The position numbers were made by a program, and so were the translations under genes. Of a stretch of DNA of 64,000 nt, positions 50,445 to 59,936 are shown in pieces. The notes below the pieces were generated by a model that saw nothing but the letters and a program-made list of their open reading frames with translations, searched no databases and was not told where the DNA came from. Numbering within the stretch: position 1 is the first letter of the stretch; each line of letters begins with the position of its first letter. The stretch spans positions 1 to 64,000 of the forward strand of contig JAHCLO010000013.1 of the NCBI GenBank assembly GCA_026125285.1, written 5' to 3'. Source of the DNA: Verrucomicrobiia bacterium (GTDB taxonomy: Bacteria > Verrucomicrobiota > Verrucomicrobiia > Limisphaerales > JADLHS01).

Positions 50445-53400
50445 ATGTATCTCAAGAACTTAACGGTTTTGGGCTTCAAATCATTCGCGGACAAGACGTC
50501 CTTGAATTTCCAGCCCGGAGTCACGGCCATCGTCGGCCCAAACGGTTGCGGCAAGTCCAATGTGTCGGACGCCATCCGCTGGGTGCTCGGCGAACAATCC
50601 GCCAAGGCATTGCGCGGCGGCGAAATGGCCGATGTGATTTTCAACGGCACGGACGGGCGCAAACCAATGGGCATGGCGGAGGTGTCGCTCACGCTCGGCG
50701 GCGTGGACGAGGATAATTTGCGCGCCGCGGGTGTGGAGGTGGCCTACAACGAAGTGACCGTTACCCGCCGCATTTTTCGCGACGGCGGCAGCGAGTACTT
50801 CGTGAATCGGGTGCCCTGCCGGCTCAAGGATATCCAACAGCTTTTCATGGGCACGGGAGTCGGCCGCACCAGCTATAGCATCATGGCGCAGGGCCATATC
50901 ACGCAGATTCTCTCCAGCAAGCCCGAGGACCGCCGGTTGATTTTTGAGGAAGCCGCCGGCATCACCAAATACAAGAGCCAGAAGCGTGAGTCGCTCCGCA
51001 AACTCGAATACACCGAGCAGAACCTCTTGCGCGTGGCGGACCTCATCCGCGAAGTGAAACGGCAGATTGGCTCGTTGCAGCGCCAGGCCGGCAAGGCCCG
51101 CCGCTACAAGCAAATTCAGGTGGAGCTTCAGCACCTCGACACCCAGCTTGCCCGGCATCAACTCGACGTGCTCCTGTCCGAGATTCGCGAGAAACAGGAA
51201 ACGGCGGATTCGTTGCGGACGGAAATTGAAGCCGGCTCGGCGGAGGTACTGCGATGCGAAGATGAGATCGGCGAGTTGCGCGAACGCCTCACGGAATTGG
51301 AGCACGAGATCAGCGCCACGCAACAACGCGGACTGGAATTGAAGAGCGAACTGGATCGCCATGAAAGCCGCATCCAATTCAACGAGGAACGCCTGCGCGA
51401 ATTGGTCGAGCAAAACGCGAAGGCCAACACCGACATCACCCAAGCCGAAGAACGCCGTCACGTAACGGCGGACGAACTGGCGGCGGTGCAGCAGCGACTG
51501 GCCGCCTCCAACACCACGCTCACCCACCATCAGCAATCACTCCAAAGCAAGCAGGCGGCGCTGCGAGACATCGAAGAGCAAATCAAGCGAGGTCAGGAAT
51601 CGCTGCGCCAGGCACAGGCGGACGCCTTCGCCGCGGCCCAGGACTTGTCGCGCCTCCGCAATGCAATCAACGCGCTCGACCTGCAAAAACAGGGCAATGT
51701 CGTGCGGCTCGAAAAACTCTCGGCGGAGAAGGTGCAACTGGAGGAGGAACGCACGCGGCTCGATGTTCGCTTGCACGAATTCGCCCTGAACGTGGAAGCA
51801 GAGCGGCTCAACGTGCAGACCAAGCGTGGCTCGGTGGAACAGCGGCAGCAGCGGCTGCAGGAATTGCAGGGGGAGTTGCAGAAATCATCCGCCGAGCAGG
51901 ACCAGTTCCTGCAAGTGCAGGCCGAAAAGCGCTCGCGCCTCAATGTGCTCGAACAGTTGGAAGGATCTCGGGAGGGCTTTGATGCTGGCACGCTGGCCGC
52001 CCTCCGGCAATCGCGCTCCGTGATGGGTTCGTTGGCCGATCGCATTCGGGTACCGGAAGAATACGTACTGGCGATTGAGAACGCCCTGGGGCATCACCTG
52101 CAACTGGTCCTGACGGAACAAGCCGAGTCGGCCCAGCAAATCCTGTCCGACCTTGCCGAAACCAAAGCCGGGCGCGCCAGTGTGGCCGCGCTTTCGATTC
52201 AGTATGCCGAAGACAAACAACTCGGTTTCAGCGGTGATATGTCGCCGGGCCGCGGTGGCGCGACGGTGAAGGAACATCTCGCCAAGGGCGAAGTCATTCC
52301 CGCATTGAGCGTCTTGCAGGCCGATCCTTCAGTGGACAAGCTGCTCAAATCACTGCTGGGCCGCACGTTTATCGCGTCCGATCTTCCCTCGGCGACCGCG
52401 CAAATCCAGAACGGCCACGCGGGCTGCGATTTTGTCACGCTCAGTGGGGACCTGCTCAGCCGTCACGGTGTTTACACCGGCGGCTACCTCAATGGTCACG
52501 GCAACCCCAAGGCGCCCGGCTCGATCCTGGGTCGCAAGAATCAAATCTCTGATCTTCAATCCGAAGTCGAGCAGATCAAGGAGCGGGTTGCCGAGATGAG
52601 CCGCAAACGCGGCGCACTCTTGAGCGAGCAAACGGAATTGCAGGCTACCTTGCAGGCCGACCAGACGGAACTCCGCCAACAGGAAGTCGCCGTCGCCACA
52701 CGCGAAGGCGAGTTCAACGCACTGGAAACTTCACGCCGGCTGTTGCATCAGAAAATTGACACGGTCGTTTACGAAATCCAGAGCCTGGCGGCGCAGGAGG
52801 CCGAAGGCCGGGAGAAGCGAGCGGCTTTGGTCCGCCACGCCGAGGAACTGAGTTCGCGCGAACAAACCTGCCAACAGCAGGTCGCCGACCTCTCCTCCGC
52901 ATTGGAGAATTTCCGCCTACAACGCGACACGGCCAACAGCGCGCTGACCGAGAGCAAGGTTTCGCTGGCCACCGAGGAACAGCTTTGCACCTCGTTCCGC
53001 CAGCAACAACAGGCCCTGGAACAGCGGCTCCACGAACTGGCCCAGGTCATCGAGCAACGACGCAAGGAAGTCTCCGCCTTCGTGACGCGCAAAGCCCAGG
53101 CGGAATCCGAAATCCAGGAATCGCGCACGCATATTGAACGCCTGACCCATGACCGGGAGCAGGTGAACACGCAAGCCGCCGAATTGGTGGGCCGCAAACA
53201 GGTCCAAGAAACGGACGTGACCAACCGCGAGGAGAATCTGCGAGAACAGCGGCGCCGCTTGACGCAATTGCAGGAGCAGCGCGGAGGGATTGAAGTTGAA
53301 CTGGCGCAGAAGAACATGGCGGCGCAAAACCTGCGGGACCGGATTGAACAGAAGTATCACATCAACCTCGACCACGTTCGCAGCGAGTGCATCACCATCA

Positions 53401-54248
53401 CCTATGCCGAGGAAGGCCCGGCCAAGGTCCACACGCTGACGCCCGAGGAAATGGCCGCCAGCGGCGCCGGCACGGATTGGAATGCTGTCGCGCAACAGGT
53501 CGAGACCCTGCAAAAGCGGCTCGATGAACTGGGCCCGGTCAACCTGGTGGCCATTGAGGAATACGAAGAGACCGAGCAACGTTACCAGTTTCTCAGCAAG
53601 CAACATGACGATCTGGTGCAAGCCAAAGCGCAGTTGCTCGAAGTCATCAACCGCATCAATGTCCAGACCAAGCAAATGTTCGCCGAGACGTTTCAGCGCA
53701 TCCGCGACAATTTCCGCACGATGTTCGTGGAGGTCTTCGGCGGCGGCAAAGCGGATTTGATTCTGACCGACGAAAACGACGTGCTCGAAAGCGGCATTGA
53801 CATCATGGCGCGTCCCCCCGGCAAGCAATTGCAGACCATTTCCCTGCTTTCCGGCGGTGAACAGACCATGACCGCCGTGGCGCTGTTGTTTTCGATTTAT
53901 CAGGTCAAGCCGAGTCCCTTCTGCGTGCTCGACGAGTTGGATGCGCCGCTGGACGAGGCGAACATCAACCGCTTTGTGCGCATCCTGCAACGTTTCCTTG
54001 AAAACTCGCAGTTCATCATCATCACGCACAATAAGCGCACCATCGGCATGGCCGACGTGCTCTATGGCGTGACGATGGAGGAACATGGCGTGAGCAAGAT
54101 CGTGAGCGTGAAGTTTCACAAGACCAACGAAGGCGTGCCGGGGCAAACGTCCGCCTCGCTGGAGCGACCCAGCCCGGCCCCCGTGGATGCGGAAGAGAAT
54201 GCGGCCCACAAGCGCGAAGAGACGCTGGAAATCGCAATGGCGAAGTAG
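50445..54248 (+). CDS. smc: Chromosome segregation protein SMC
   Basis: A 1267-residue SMC. The N-terminal ATPase half has MYLKNLTVLGFKSFADKT and Walker A GPNGCGKSN (31-39). Two long coiled-coil arms (about 170-500 and 680-1040) flank the hinge (about 510-670; LADRIRVPEEYVLAIENALG, SGDLLSRHGVYTGGYL). The C-terminal half has the signature LSGGEQTMTAVALLFSIY and Walker B FCVLDELDAPLDEANINRF. SMC dimers extrude DNA loops and help separate chromosomes. The start is the ATG at 50445. A C-terminal tail of about 45 residues after the ATPase domain is variable. scpA and scpB are not in the window. Confidence 0.96.
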   Translation: MYLKNLTVLGFKSFADKTSLNFQPGVTAIVGPNGCGKSNVSDAIRWVLGEQSAKALRGGEMADVIFNGTDGRKPMGMAEVSLTLGGVDEDNLRAAGVEVAYNEVTVTRRIFRDGGSEYFVNRVPCRLKDIQQLFMGTGVGRTSYSIMAQGHITQILSSKPEDRRLIFEEAAGITKYKSQKRESLRKLEYTEQNLLRVADLIREVKRQIGSLQRQAGKARRYKQIQVELQHLDTQLARHQLDVLLSEIREKQETADSLRTEIEAGSAEVLRCEDEIGELRERLTELEHEISATQQRGLELKSELDRHESRIQFNEERLRELVEQNAKANTDITQAEERRHVTADELAAVQQRLAASNTTLTHHQQSLQSKQAALRDIEEQIKRGQESLRQAQADAFAAAQDLSRLRNAINALDLQKQGNVVRLEKLSAEKVQLEEERTRLDVRLHEFALNVEAERLNVQTKRGSVEQRQQRLQELQGELQKSSAEQDQFLQVQAEKRSRLNVLEQLEGSREGFDAGTLAALRQSRSVMGSLADRIRVPEEYVLAIENALGHHLQLVLTEQAESAQQILSDLAETKAGRASVAALSIQYAEDKQLGFSGDMSPGRGGATVKEHLAKGEVIPALSVLQADPSVDKLLKSLLGRTFIASDLPSATAQIQNGHAGCDFVTLSGDLLSRHGVYTGGYLNGHGNPKAPGSILGRKNQISDLQSEVEQIKERVAEMSRKRGALLSEQTELQATLQADQTELRQQEVAVATREGEFNALETSRRLLHQKIDTVVYEIQSLAAQEAEGREKRAALVRHAEELSSREQTCQQQVADLSSALENFRLQRDTANSALTESKVSLATEEQLCTSFRQQQQALEQRLHELAQVIEQRRKEVSAFVTRKAQAESEIQESRTHIERLTHDREQVNTQAAELVGRKQVQETDVTNREENLREQRRRLTQLQEQRGGIEVELAQKNMAAQNLRDRIEQKYHINLDHVRSECITITYAEEGPAKVHTLTPEEMAASGAGTDWNAVAQQVETLQKRLDELGPVNLVAIEEYEETEQRYQFLSKQHDDLVQAKAQLLEVINRINVQTKQMFAETFQRIRDNFRTMFVEVFGGGKADLILTDENDVLESGIDIMARPPGKQLQTISLLSGGEQTMTAVALLFSIYQVKPSPFCVLDELDAPLDEANINRFVRILQRFLENSQFIIITHNKRTIGMADVLYGVTMEEHGVSKIVSVKFHKTNEGVPGQTSASLERPSPAPVDAEENAAHKREETLEIAMAK

Positions 54249-54331
54249 TTACAGTCTGTGGCATCCAGCGGCGGTGGTTACAAATTGGCCGTTGTTTGGG
54301 CTGACAACGGCGGAAATGTCGGTTCAATACC

Positions 54332-54565
54332 ATGACAACCCAGTCAATCAGCCAGATCGAAGAAGAATTCGGCAGACTGTCCGCCGGAGAGCAGTTGTTC
54401 CTGCTCGAACGCCTCGCGGAACGAATCCGTTTGGGAGACGCGACTCATGATGGATCCTCCCAGCGCACTCCCGAGATTCTGGCAACCCGCCCAAAGCTCT
54501 TGGGTGAACTGGATCGCAGCGAACTGCAATCGGCGGCAGCAGATCTGTTGAGCGAGACTTGGTAG
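54332..54565 (+). CDS. Short antitoxin-like protein
   Basis: A 77-residue, helical, acidic protein. ISQIEEEFGRLSAGEQLFLLERLAERIR resembles the dimerising helix of small addiction-module antitoxins, and the C-terminus (ELDRSELQSAAADLLSETW) could wrap a toxin. No toxin gene follows: the next gene is a peptidase. It may be an orphan antitoxin or a misread of a conserved small family. Confidence in coding rests on composition and start position. Confidence 0.45.
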   Translation: MTTQSISQIEEEFGRLSAGEQLFLLERLAERIRLGDATHDGSSQRTPEILATRPKLLGELDRSELQSAAADLLSETW

Positions 54566-54685
54566 GTTCGATCACTACTACTCCGGTCCAACTTCAGTGT
54601 GGTTGATCGCATGGGTCAGTTTCGGTTCTTCGTCTTGGTTATTCGTTGCGCCCTTCACTTTCGCTCCCTTATCATTCCACTCACC

Positions 54686-56824
54686 GTGAAAAACCAAACA
54701 CGTCTTCTTTCTCTGTCGCGCAATGCGCTTACCAGTTTTCGTTCCCGGACCCGTTTGTTGGTCGCAGGTTGGAGCTTTCTTCTCCTGCTTTCCGCCGGTT
54801 TGCCCAGCCAGGCTGCGACTGACGTTCTCACTCCGCATCGGGTCGCGGAGTTGCGTCACGTCTCGAGCGCTGTGATCTCACCCGATGGCAGCCGCGTCGC
54901 TTACACGTTGAGCGTACCGCGCAAGCCCAACGTGGATGAGGACGGCGAACCGTGGATCGAACTTTGGGTGACTGACTCGCGGGAGGGCGAGGCGCGACCT
55001 TTCATCACCGGCAAGGTCAACGTCAGTTCCGTCCACTGGACGGTGGATGGACGTCAGATCGCTTTTCTGGCCAAGCGCGGTGATGACAAAAATAGATCCC
55101 TTTACCTCATCCCGGTTGACGGCGGGGAGGCGCGCAAAGCCGCTGAACTCGCCTCGGATATTTCATCCTACAGCCTGGCCACCGACGGTCAGCGGGTGGC
55201 GCTGGTCGCGTCTGAAGCGGAGAAGGAAGCAACAAAGAAACTCAAGGACAAGGGATTCAAAGCCGAAATCTACGAGGAAGACTGGCGTCCAGCCAGGATT
55301 TGGCTCGCGACACTGTTTGACCTAAAGACCAATACTTCTCCCCTGGCATTGGAGGGCCATGTTTACCGGGTGCATTGGAGTCCGGTGGATGACCGGTTGC
55401 TGGTGGCCCTGGCGCCCACACCCGCTGTGGATGACTCCTTCACCCGCCAGCAGGTCCGGATCGTGGATTCAAAGACGGGCGAAATCCTGACCCGTATCAA
55501 CAACCCGGGCAAACTCGGCAGCATTTCCTGGAGTCCGGATGGTCGTCGCGTGGGGCTGAACGCCGCCGCCGACATTCACGATCCCGACGCGGGCCGGCTC
55601 ATGGTTGCCGATGCCTCGGACGGCACCTTCCGCGATCTGTTACCGGGACTGGAAGGAAGCGTCCGCCAGTTTGAATGGGCCGATAAGGATACCATCCGAT
55701 ACATTGCTGCGGTCGGAGTGCAAACCGTCTTCGCGGGCGTCAATGCCAGCACCGGAGTTCGCACGAGTCGGCCAGTCCTTGAACCAGTAGGCCCCATTCT
55801 CGGCGATCTATCGCTGTCCGCCGACGGCCAACAGGCCGCGTTGGTTGCCAGTACGCCAACGCATCCCGCAGAGTTGTTTACCTGGAAACAGGGTGATGCC
55901 GCGCCCAAACGCCGCACGGAGAGCAATCCGTCTTTGGAGAAAATCCGTTTCGCGCGTCAGGAGGTCATTCGGCACAAAGCCCGCGATGGCCTCGAACTCG
56001 AAGGAGTTTTGATTCGACCGCTGGATGAAGCAGCCGGAAAACGTTACCCGCTGATTCTCTCGGTGCATGGTGGTCCCGAGGCGCACATCAGTCACGGCTG
56101 GCTCACCGGTTACAATCTACCCGGTCAGGTGGCGGCAGCGCGAGGCATGGCCGTATTCTATCCGAACTATCGCGGCAGCACCGGACGCGGAGTGGCTTTT
56201 TCCAAACTTGGCCAGGGCGATGCCGCCGGAAAGGAGTTCGATGATTTGGTGGATGCCGTGGATCACTTGATCTCCATTGGTCTGGTGGATCGCACCAAGG
56301 TTGGCATCACCGGCGGTTCGTATGGCGGTTATGCCACCGCGTGGTGCTCCACCCGCTACTCAGAGCGTTTCGCCGCCGGCGTGATGTTCGTTGGCATCAG
56401 CGACAAGATTTCAAAAGTCGGCACGACGGACATCCCGAACGAGGAATACTACGTCCATGCGCTGAAACGCCCGTGGGAAGACTGGCAGTTCTTGCTGGAA
56501 CGAAGTCCCATTTATCACGCCGCGCAAGGCCGCACGCCGTTGCTGATCCTGCACGGCAAGGATGATCCGCGCGTCAACGTCGGCCAATCACGCGAACTCT
56601 ACCGTCACCTCAAACTCCACAATCAGGCGCCCGTGCGGTTGGTGCTCTACCCCGGCGAAGTTCACGGCAACCGCAAAGCCGCCGCGCGTCTCGATTACCA
56701 CCTGCGCTCCATGCAGTGGATGGAACATTACCTCAAAGGCCCCGGCGGCGAAATGCCGGCCATGGAGATTGACCACGCCGATCCGACGGCGCCGAACGAA
56801 GCGAGCAAGAAAACAGAAAGCTAA
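54686..56824 (+). CDS. Exported S9-family (prolyl oligopeptidase-like) peptidase
   Basis: About 712 residues. A signal peptide (about residues 20-43, LLVAGWSFLLLLSAGLPSQA) precedes a beta-propeller (about 50-420, with repeated SPDG blades: VISPDGSRVAY, WSPDGRRVGL). The C-terminal alpha/beta-hydrolase domain has VHGGPEAH, the nucleophile Ser in TGGSYGGYATAW, the Asp in LHGKDDPRVN and the His in PGEVHGN. Such enzymes trim peptides, some as dipeptidyl or acylaminoacyl peptidases. I prefer the GTG at 54686; a GTG at 54599 would extend it by 29 residues before the signal peptide. Confidence 0.88.
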   Translation: MKNQTRLLSLSRNALTSFRSRTRLLVAGWSFLLLLSAGLPSQAATDVLTPHRVAELRHVSSAVISPDGSRVAYTLSVPRKPNVDEDGEPWIELWVTDSREGEARPFITGKVNVSSVHWTVDGRQIAFLAKRGDDKNRSLYLIPVDGGEARKAAELASDISSYSLATDGQRVALVASEAEKEATKKLKDKGFKAEIYEEDWRPARIWLATLFDLKTNTSPLALEGHVYRVHWSPVDDRLLVALAPTPAVDDSFTRQQVRIVDSKTGEILTRINNPGKLGSISWSPDGRRVGLNAAADIHDPDAGRLMVADASDGTFRDLLPGLEGSVRQFEWADKDTIRYIAAVGVQTVFAGVNASTGVRTSRPVLEPVGPILGDLSLSADGQQAALVASTPTHPAELFTWKQGDAAPKRRTESNPSLEKIRFARQEVIRHKARDGLELEGVLIRPLDEAAGKRYPLILSVHGGPEAHISHGWLTGYNLPGQVAAARGMAVFYPNYRGSTGRGVAFSKLGQGDAAGKEFDDLVDAVDHLISIGLVDRTKVGITGGSYGGYATAWCSTRYSERFAAGVMFVGISDKISKVGTTDIPNEEYYVHALKRPWEDWQFLLERSPIYHAAQGRTPLLILHGKDDPRVNVGQSRELYRHLKLHNQAPVRLVLYPGEVHGNRKAAARLDYHLRSMQWMEHYLKGPGGEMPAMEIDHADPTAPNEASKKTES

Positions 56825-56925
56825 TCGCCGGCGATCTCGCTCCGACGCCAATCGCCAGTAGGGAAGAAAACGGCCAGTACATCGCGCCGCTTGGTATTGC
56901 CGTGTAACTTGTTACACTCCGTGCC

Positions 56926-58242
56926 ATGAATTCAATTGCGCTGGAACTGGCGGTCATCTTCTTGTTGCTGCTCGCCAACGGGGTTTTCTCCATGACGGAA
57001 ATCGCCGTGGTGTCCGTCCGCAAGGCACGTTTGCGGCGCATGGCTGAGTCCGGTGACAACCGGGCGCGCGCCGCGCTGGCGCTCGCCGAATCGCCGAATC
57101 GGTTTCTCTCGACCATCCAGGTCGGCATTACGCTGGTGGGCATTCTGGCCGCGGCGTTCAGCGGCGCCACCCTGTCCGTGAAACTGGCCGAGCCGCTACG
57201 CCAGTTCGCCTGGCTCGCGCCTTACGCGAACAAAGTGGCGCTCGCCGTGGTAGTCATCGGTCTGACCTATTTCACCTTGGTCATCGGGGAACTGGTGCCC
57301 AAACGACTGGGGCTCAGTTCGCCCGAAGGTATCTCCCGTTGGCTGGCCGGTCCGATGACGAAACTCGCCGGCTTCGTTTCGCCGTTGGTCGCCTTGCTCA
57401 GTTGGTCCACCGACGGCATGCTGAAATTGCTGCGGATCAAACCCGAACCGGAAGTGGGCGTGACGGAGGAGGAAGTGCAGCTCATGGTGCGCGAAGGAAC
57501 GCGGGCCGGAGTCTTTCTGCCGCACGAACCGGCCATGGTGGAAGGCGTGCTGGCGTTGGACCGGTTGCCCGTGCGCGACTTGATGACACCACGCGGAAAG
57601 ATCATCTGGATCAACGTCACCGACGCCCACGATTCGGTCTGGCACAAGATCGTGGTGAGCGGGCACACCACGTTTCCGGTTTATGAGGGCACCCGCGACC
57701 AGGTGGTGGGCGTGGTGACGGTGAAGGCCATCTACGCGCACCTGGCGGCCGGCATTCCGCCGCGCATCCGCGACTTGATGACGCCACCGTTGATTGTGCC
57801 CGCCACGCTGACGGCGAGCGCGATGCTGGAGAAATTCAAACAAACGGGAAAATTCGTCGCCCTCGTGACGGATGAATTCGGCGGCATCACGGGGCTGGTG
57901 TCGCTGCACGACATCATGGAGGCGATCATCGGCGAACTGCCCAGCGAATCCGAACGGCTCAAACCCAAGGCCAAGCGCCGCGATGATGGTTCCTGGCTGG
58001 TGGACGGAATGTTGGATGCCGATGAGTTTGAACGCCTGGTGCCGGCGTTCAAATTGCATCCCAAGCCGCAACGGGATTACCACACGTTCGCCGGGTTCAT
58101 CATGAAACAACTCGGCCACGTGCCGCACGAAGGCGAAACCTTTCCGCTCCACGGTTACAACGTGGAGATCATTGACATGGACGGTCATCGCGTGGACAAG
58201 GTGCTGTTGATGCCGCTTAATCAAACTCGGGCGACAACCTGA
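56926..58242 (+). CDS. CNNM/CorC-family membrane protein (DUF21-CBS-CorC)
   Basis: A 438-residue protein. A DUF21 domain with three to four helices (about 5-190; LANGVFSMTEIAVVSVRKARLRRM, VGELVPKRLGL-like IGELVPKRLGLSSPEG) is followed by two CBS domains (about 215-335; VRDLMTPRGKIIWI, VTDEFGGITGLVSLHDIMEAIIGEL) and a C-terminal CorC/HlyC domain (about 350-430). The family is implicated in magnesium or divalent-cation efflux and is often labelled hemolysin. All domains are present in normal order and length. Confidence 0.92.
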   Translation: MNSIALELAVIFLLLLANGVFSMTEIAVVSVRKARLRRMAESGDNRARAALALAESPNRFLSTIQVGITLVGILAAAFSGATLSVKLAEPLRQFAWLAPYANKVALAVVVIGLTYFTLVIGELVPKRLGLSSPEGISRWLAGPMTKLAGFVSPLVALLSWSTDGMLKLLRIKPEPEVGVTEEEVQLMVREGTRAGVFLPHEPAMVEGVLALDRLPVRDLMTPRGKIIWINVTDAHDSVWHKIVVSGHTTFPVYEGTRDQVVGVVTVKAIYAHLAAGIPPRIRDLMTPPLIVPATLTASAMLEKFKQTGKFVALVTDEFGGITGLVSLHDIMEAIIGELPSESERLKPKAKRRDDGSWLVDGMLDADEFERLVPAFKLHPKPQRDYHTFAGFIMKQLGHVPHEGETFPLHGYNVEIIDMDGHRVDKVLLMPLNQTRATT

Positions 58243-58440
58243 GTAGTGAATGTACCGCCGGACAGATACTACCACCACAGAATGGCCGCGAGCAGCCGGC
58301 ACTCCTCAGGTCTCCAGTGGGTCGCCACAACGTGATGAAGAGGACTTTCTGGCAGTTCGTGCTGCTCCGCCGCCGTACGCCGGCAGGTACAGTTTTCAGC
58401 GCCGTAAAATAGTACTGCGACAAACAAATTGCGCACTGTG

Positions 58441-58517
58441 GTAGGGCGCGTCACTCCGTGCGCGCCGTTCAGCCAGCGGGCGGTGGACTGCGGCGCGCAC
58501 GGAGTGACGCGCCCTAC
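58441..58517. repeat. Perfect palindromic repeat, family A, intergenic copy
   Basis: Arms 58441-58467 and 58491-58517 are exact complements over 27 bases (GTAGGGCGCGTCACTCCGTG...), with a 23-base loop. It is the least decayed copy of the family that also lies inside gtrA and nuoM1. It sits between the CNNM and GntR genes. Confidence 0.92.
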
Positions 58518-58565
58518 CGACCCCATCCGCCTGTTTCCAAACTTCTGAGTCTTGGTAATAATGTG

Positions 58566-58610
58566 TTGACACTCGCCGCCAACTGTCATAGTGTCCTATG
58601 ACAGTTGGCG
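58566..58610 (+). promoter_or_regulatory. GntR-ABC promoter with operator palindrome over the -10
   Basis: TTGACA lies at 58566-58571. A perfect 15-base inverted repeat, CGCCAACTGTCATAG (58577-58591) facing its complement at 58596-58610 with a TGTC loop, begins in the spacer and covers the expected -10 (CATAGT or TAGTGT). A repressor bound there would block polymerase directly, consistent with self-repression by the GntR protein. Confidence 0.75.
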
Positions 58611-58615
58611 ACGTT

Positions 58616-59029
58616 ATGATGCTTCAGGTCAATTTTAAATCCGGCAAGCCGGTCTATTTGCAGGTCGTGGATCAGATCAAGTCCGCGGCGGCGTCCGGGG
58701 CGCTGCAATCGGGCGAGTCGTTGCCCTCCATCCGGCCGCTGGCCGAGGAATTGCGCGTCAACCGCAACACCATTGCGAAGGCATACGCGGAACTGGAAAG
58801 CCAGGGGGTGATCGAAACCCTGCCCGGCAAGGGTTGTTTTCTGAAGGCGAACCATTCCCCGCTCAAGAAGGACGCCCGCCGCAAAATGCTCATCGAGGAG
58901 ATTGACCAAGCCATTGTCGCGGCCCATCACCTTCAGGTACCGCGCGGGGAATTTGTGGACCTTGTTCGCGAGCGATTTGATCTGCTGGAGGAAAAGCAAC
59001 GCGCCTACGATCACGCCAAGTCAGAATGA
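58616..59029 (+). CDS. GntR-family regulator, YtrA-like
   Basis: A 137-residue regulator. The N-terminal winged helix is clear (NFKSGKPVYLQVVDQIKSAAASGALQSGESLPSIRPLAEELRVNRNTIAKAYAELESQGVIETLPGKGCFL), and the C-terminal part is only about 55 residues of helix, the YtrA subfamily pattern. YtrA-like proteins repress adjacent ABC transporter genes. The first in-frame ATG upstream (58598) lies inside the operator, so I start at 58616; 58619 is equally good. Its gene is followed by the ATPase after four bases. Confidence 0.9.
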   Translation: MMLQVNFKSGKPVYLQVVDQIKSAAASGALQSGESLPSIRPLAEELRVNRNTIAKAYAELESQGVIETLPGKGCFLKANHSPLKKDARRKMLIEEIDQAIVAAHHLQVPRGEFVDLVRERFDLLEEKQRAYDHAKSE

Positions 59030-59033
59030 CGCC

Positions 59034-59924
59034 ATGAACACCTCAAATCCCGCCATCGAAATCAACCACCTCACCTACGCCTACAGCAAGGCGGACGCGG
59101 TCCAGGACCTGAGCCTCAGCGTGGCGCGCGGGAAGTGCTACGGACTGTTTGGCCGCAACGGCGCGGGCAAGACCACCACCATGAAGTGCCTGCTGAACCT
59201 TCTGCGCCCGCGCGCCGGTAGGGTCCGGGTCTTTGGCTTGGATCCGAACCAGCGCGAAGTCGAAGTGAAGCGCAAACTGGCCTATGTGCCGGATGCGGTC
59301 GCGTTCTATCCCTGGATGACGGTGCGCGAGACGCTCGACTACCTCGCTTCATTCCGCGCGCATTGGAATCGCGACATTGAGCGCGACCTGCTGCATCGCT
59401 TTCGCCTCAACGCCGCACAGAAGACCGGCGCGCTGTCCAAGGGGCAGAAGACCCAGGTCGCCCTGACCGCAGCGATCTGCCCGGAACCTGAATTGCTTTT
59501 GCTGGATGAACCGACTTCAGGGTTGGACCCAATTGTCCGGCGTGAGTTCATCGAAACGGTGATTGGCGCCTACCAGGAAAGCGACCCAGGCAACCGCACG
59601 ATCTTTGTCTCCACGCATCTCATCACGGAGTTTGAGGGGTTGATTGATGAATTCACCGTCATGGACGCCGGACGCGCCGTGCTCACACTGGGCGCGGACC
59701 AAGCCCGCGAGCGCTATCAGAAGATCCGCGCCCGCTTTGCCAACCCGGCGCCAACGGTCGAATTCAAAGGCGCAATGCACACGCGCCGCGATGGCCGGGA
59801 ATTGGAACTGATCGCCAACGGCGAGGGCCCACAGATCGTGGAGCAACTGAAACTGCTCGCGCCCGAATCGTTGACCTCCGAGGCGCTCACGCTGGAGGAG
59901 GTCTTCGTGGCGACCCTGAAATGA
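59034..59924 (+). CDS. ABC exporter ATPase (YtrB-like)
   Basis: A 296-residue nucleotide-binding subunit: Walker A GRNGAGKTTTMKCLL (about 38-52), Q-loop region YVPDAVAFYPWMTVRE, signature LSKGQKTQVALT (LSKGQ replaces LSGGQ, as in the YtrB/bacitracin-efflux branch), Walker B LLLLDEPTSGLDP and switch STHLITEFE. A C-terminal extension (about 225-296) ends LTSEALTLEEVFVATLK. It belongs to the GntR-controlled exporter operon. Confidence 0.92.
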   Translation: MNTSNPAIEINHLTYAYSKADAVQDLSLSVARGKCYGLFGRNGAGKTTTMKCLLNLLRPRAGRVRVFGLDPNQREVEVKRKLAYVPDAVAFYPWMTVRETLDYLASFRAHWNRDIERDLLHRFRLNAAQKTGALSKGQKTQVALTAAICPEPELLLLDEPTSGLDPIVRREFIETVIGAYQESDPGNRTIFVSTHLITEFEGLIDEFTVMDAGRAVLTLGADQARERYQKIRARFANPAPTVEFKGAMHTRRDGRELELIANGEGPQIVEQLKLLAPESLTSEALTLEEVFVATLK

Positions 59925-59936
59925 CGCGGAACGATT

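Noticed and set aside
54599..54685. Upstream extension of the S9 peptidase from a GTG at 54599
   Set aside because: It would put 29 residues before the signal peptide; the GTG at 54686 gives a normal signal.
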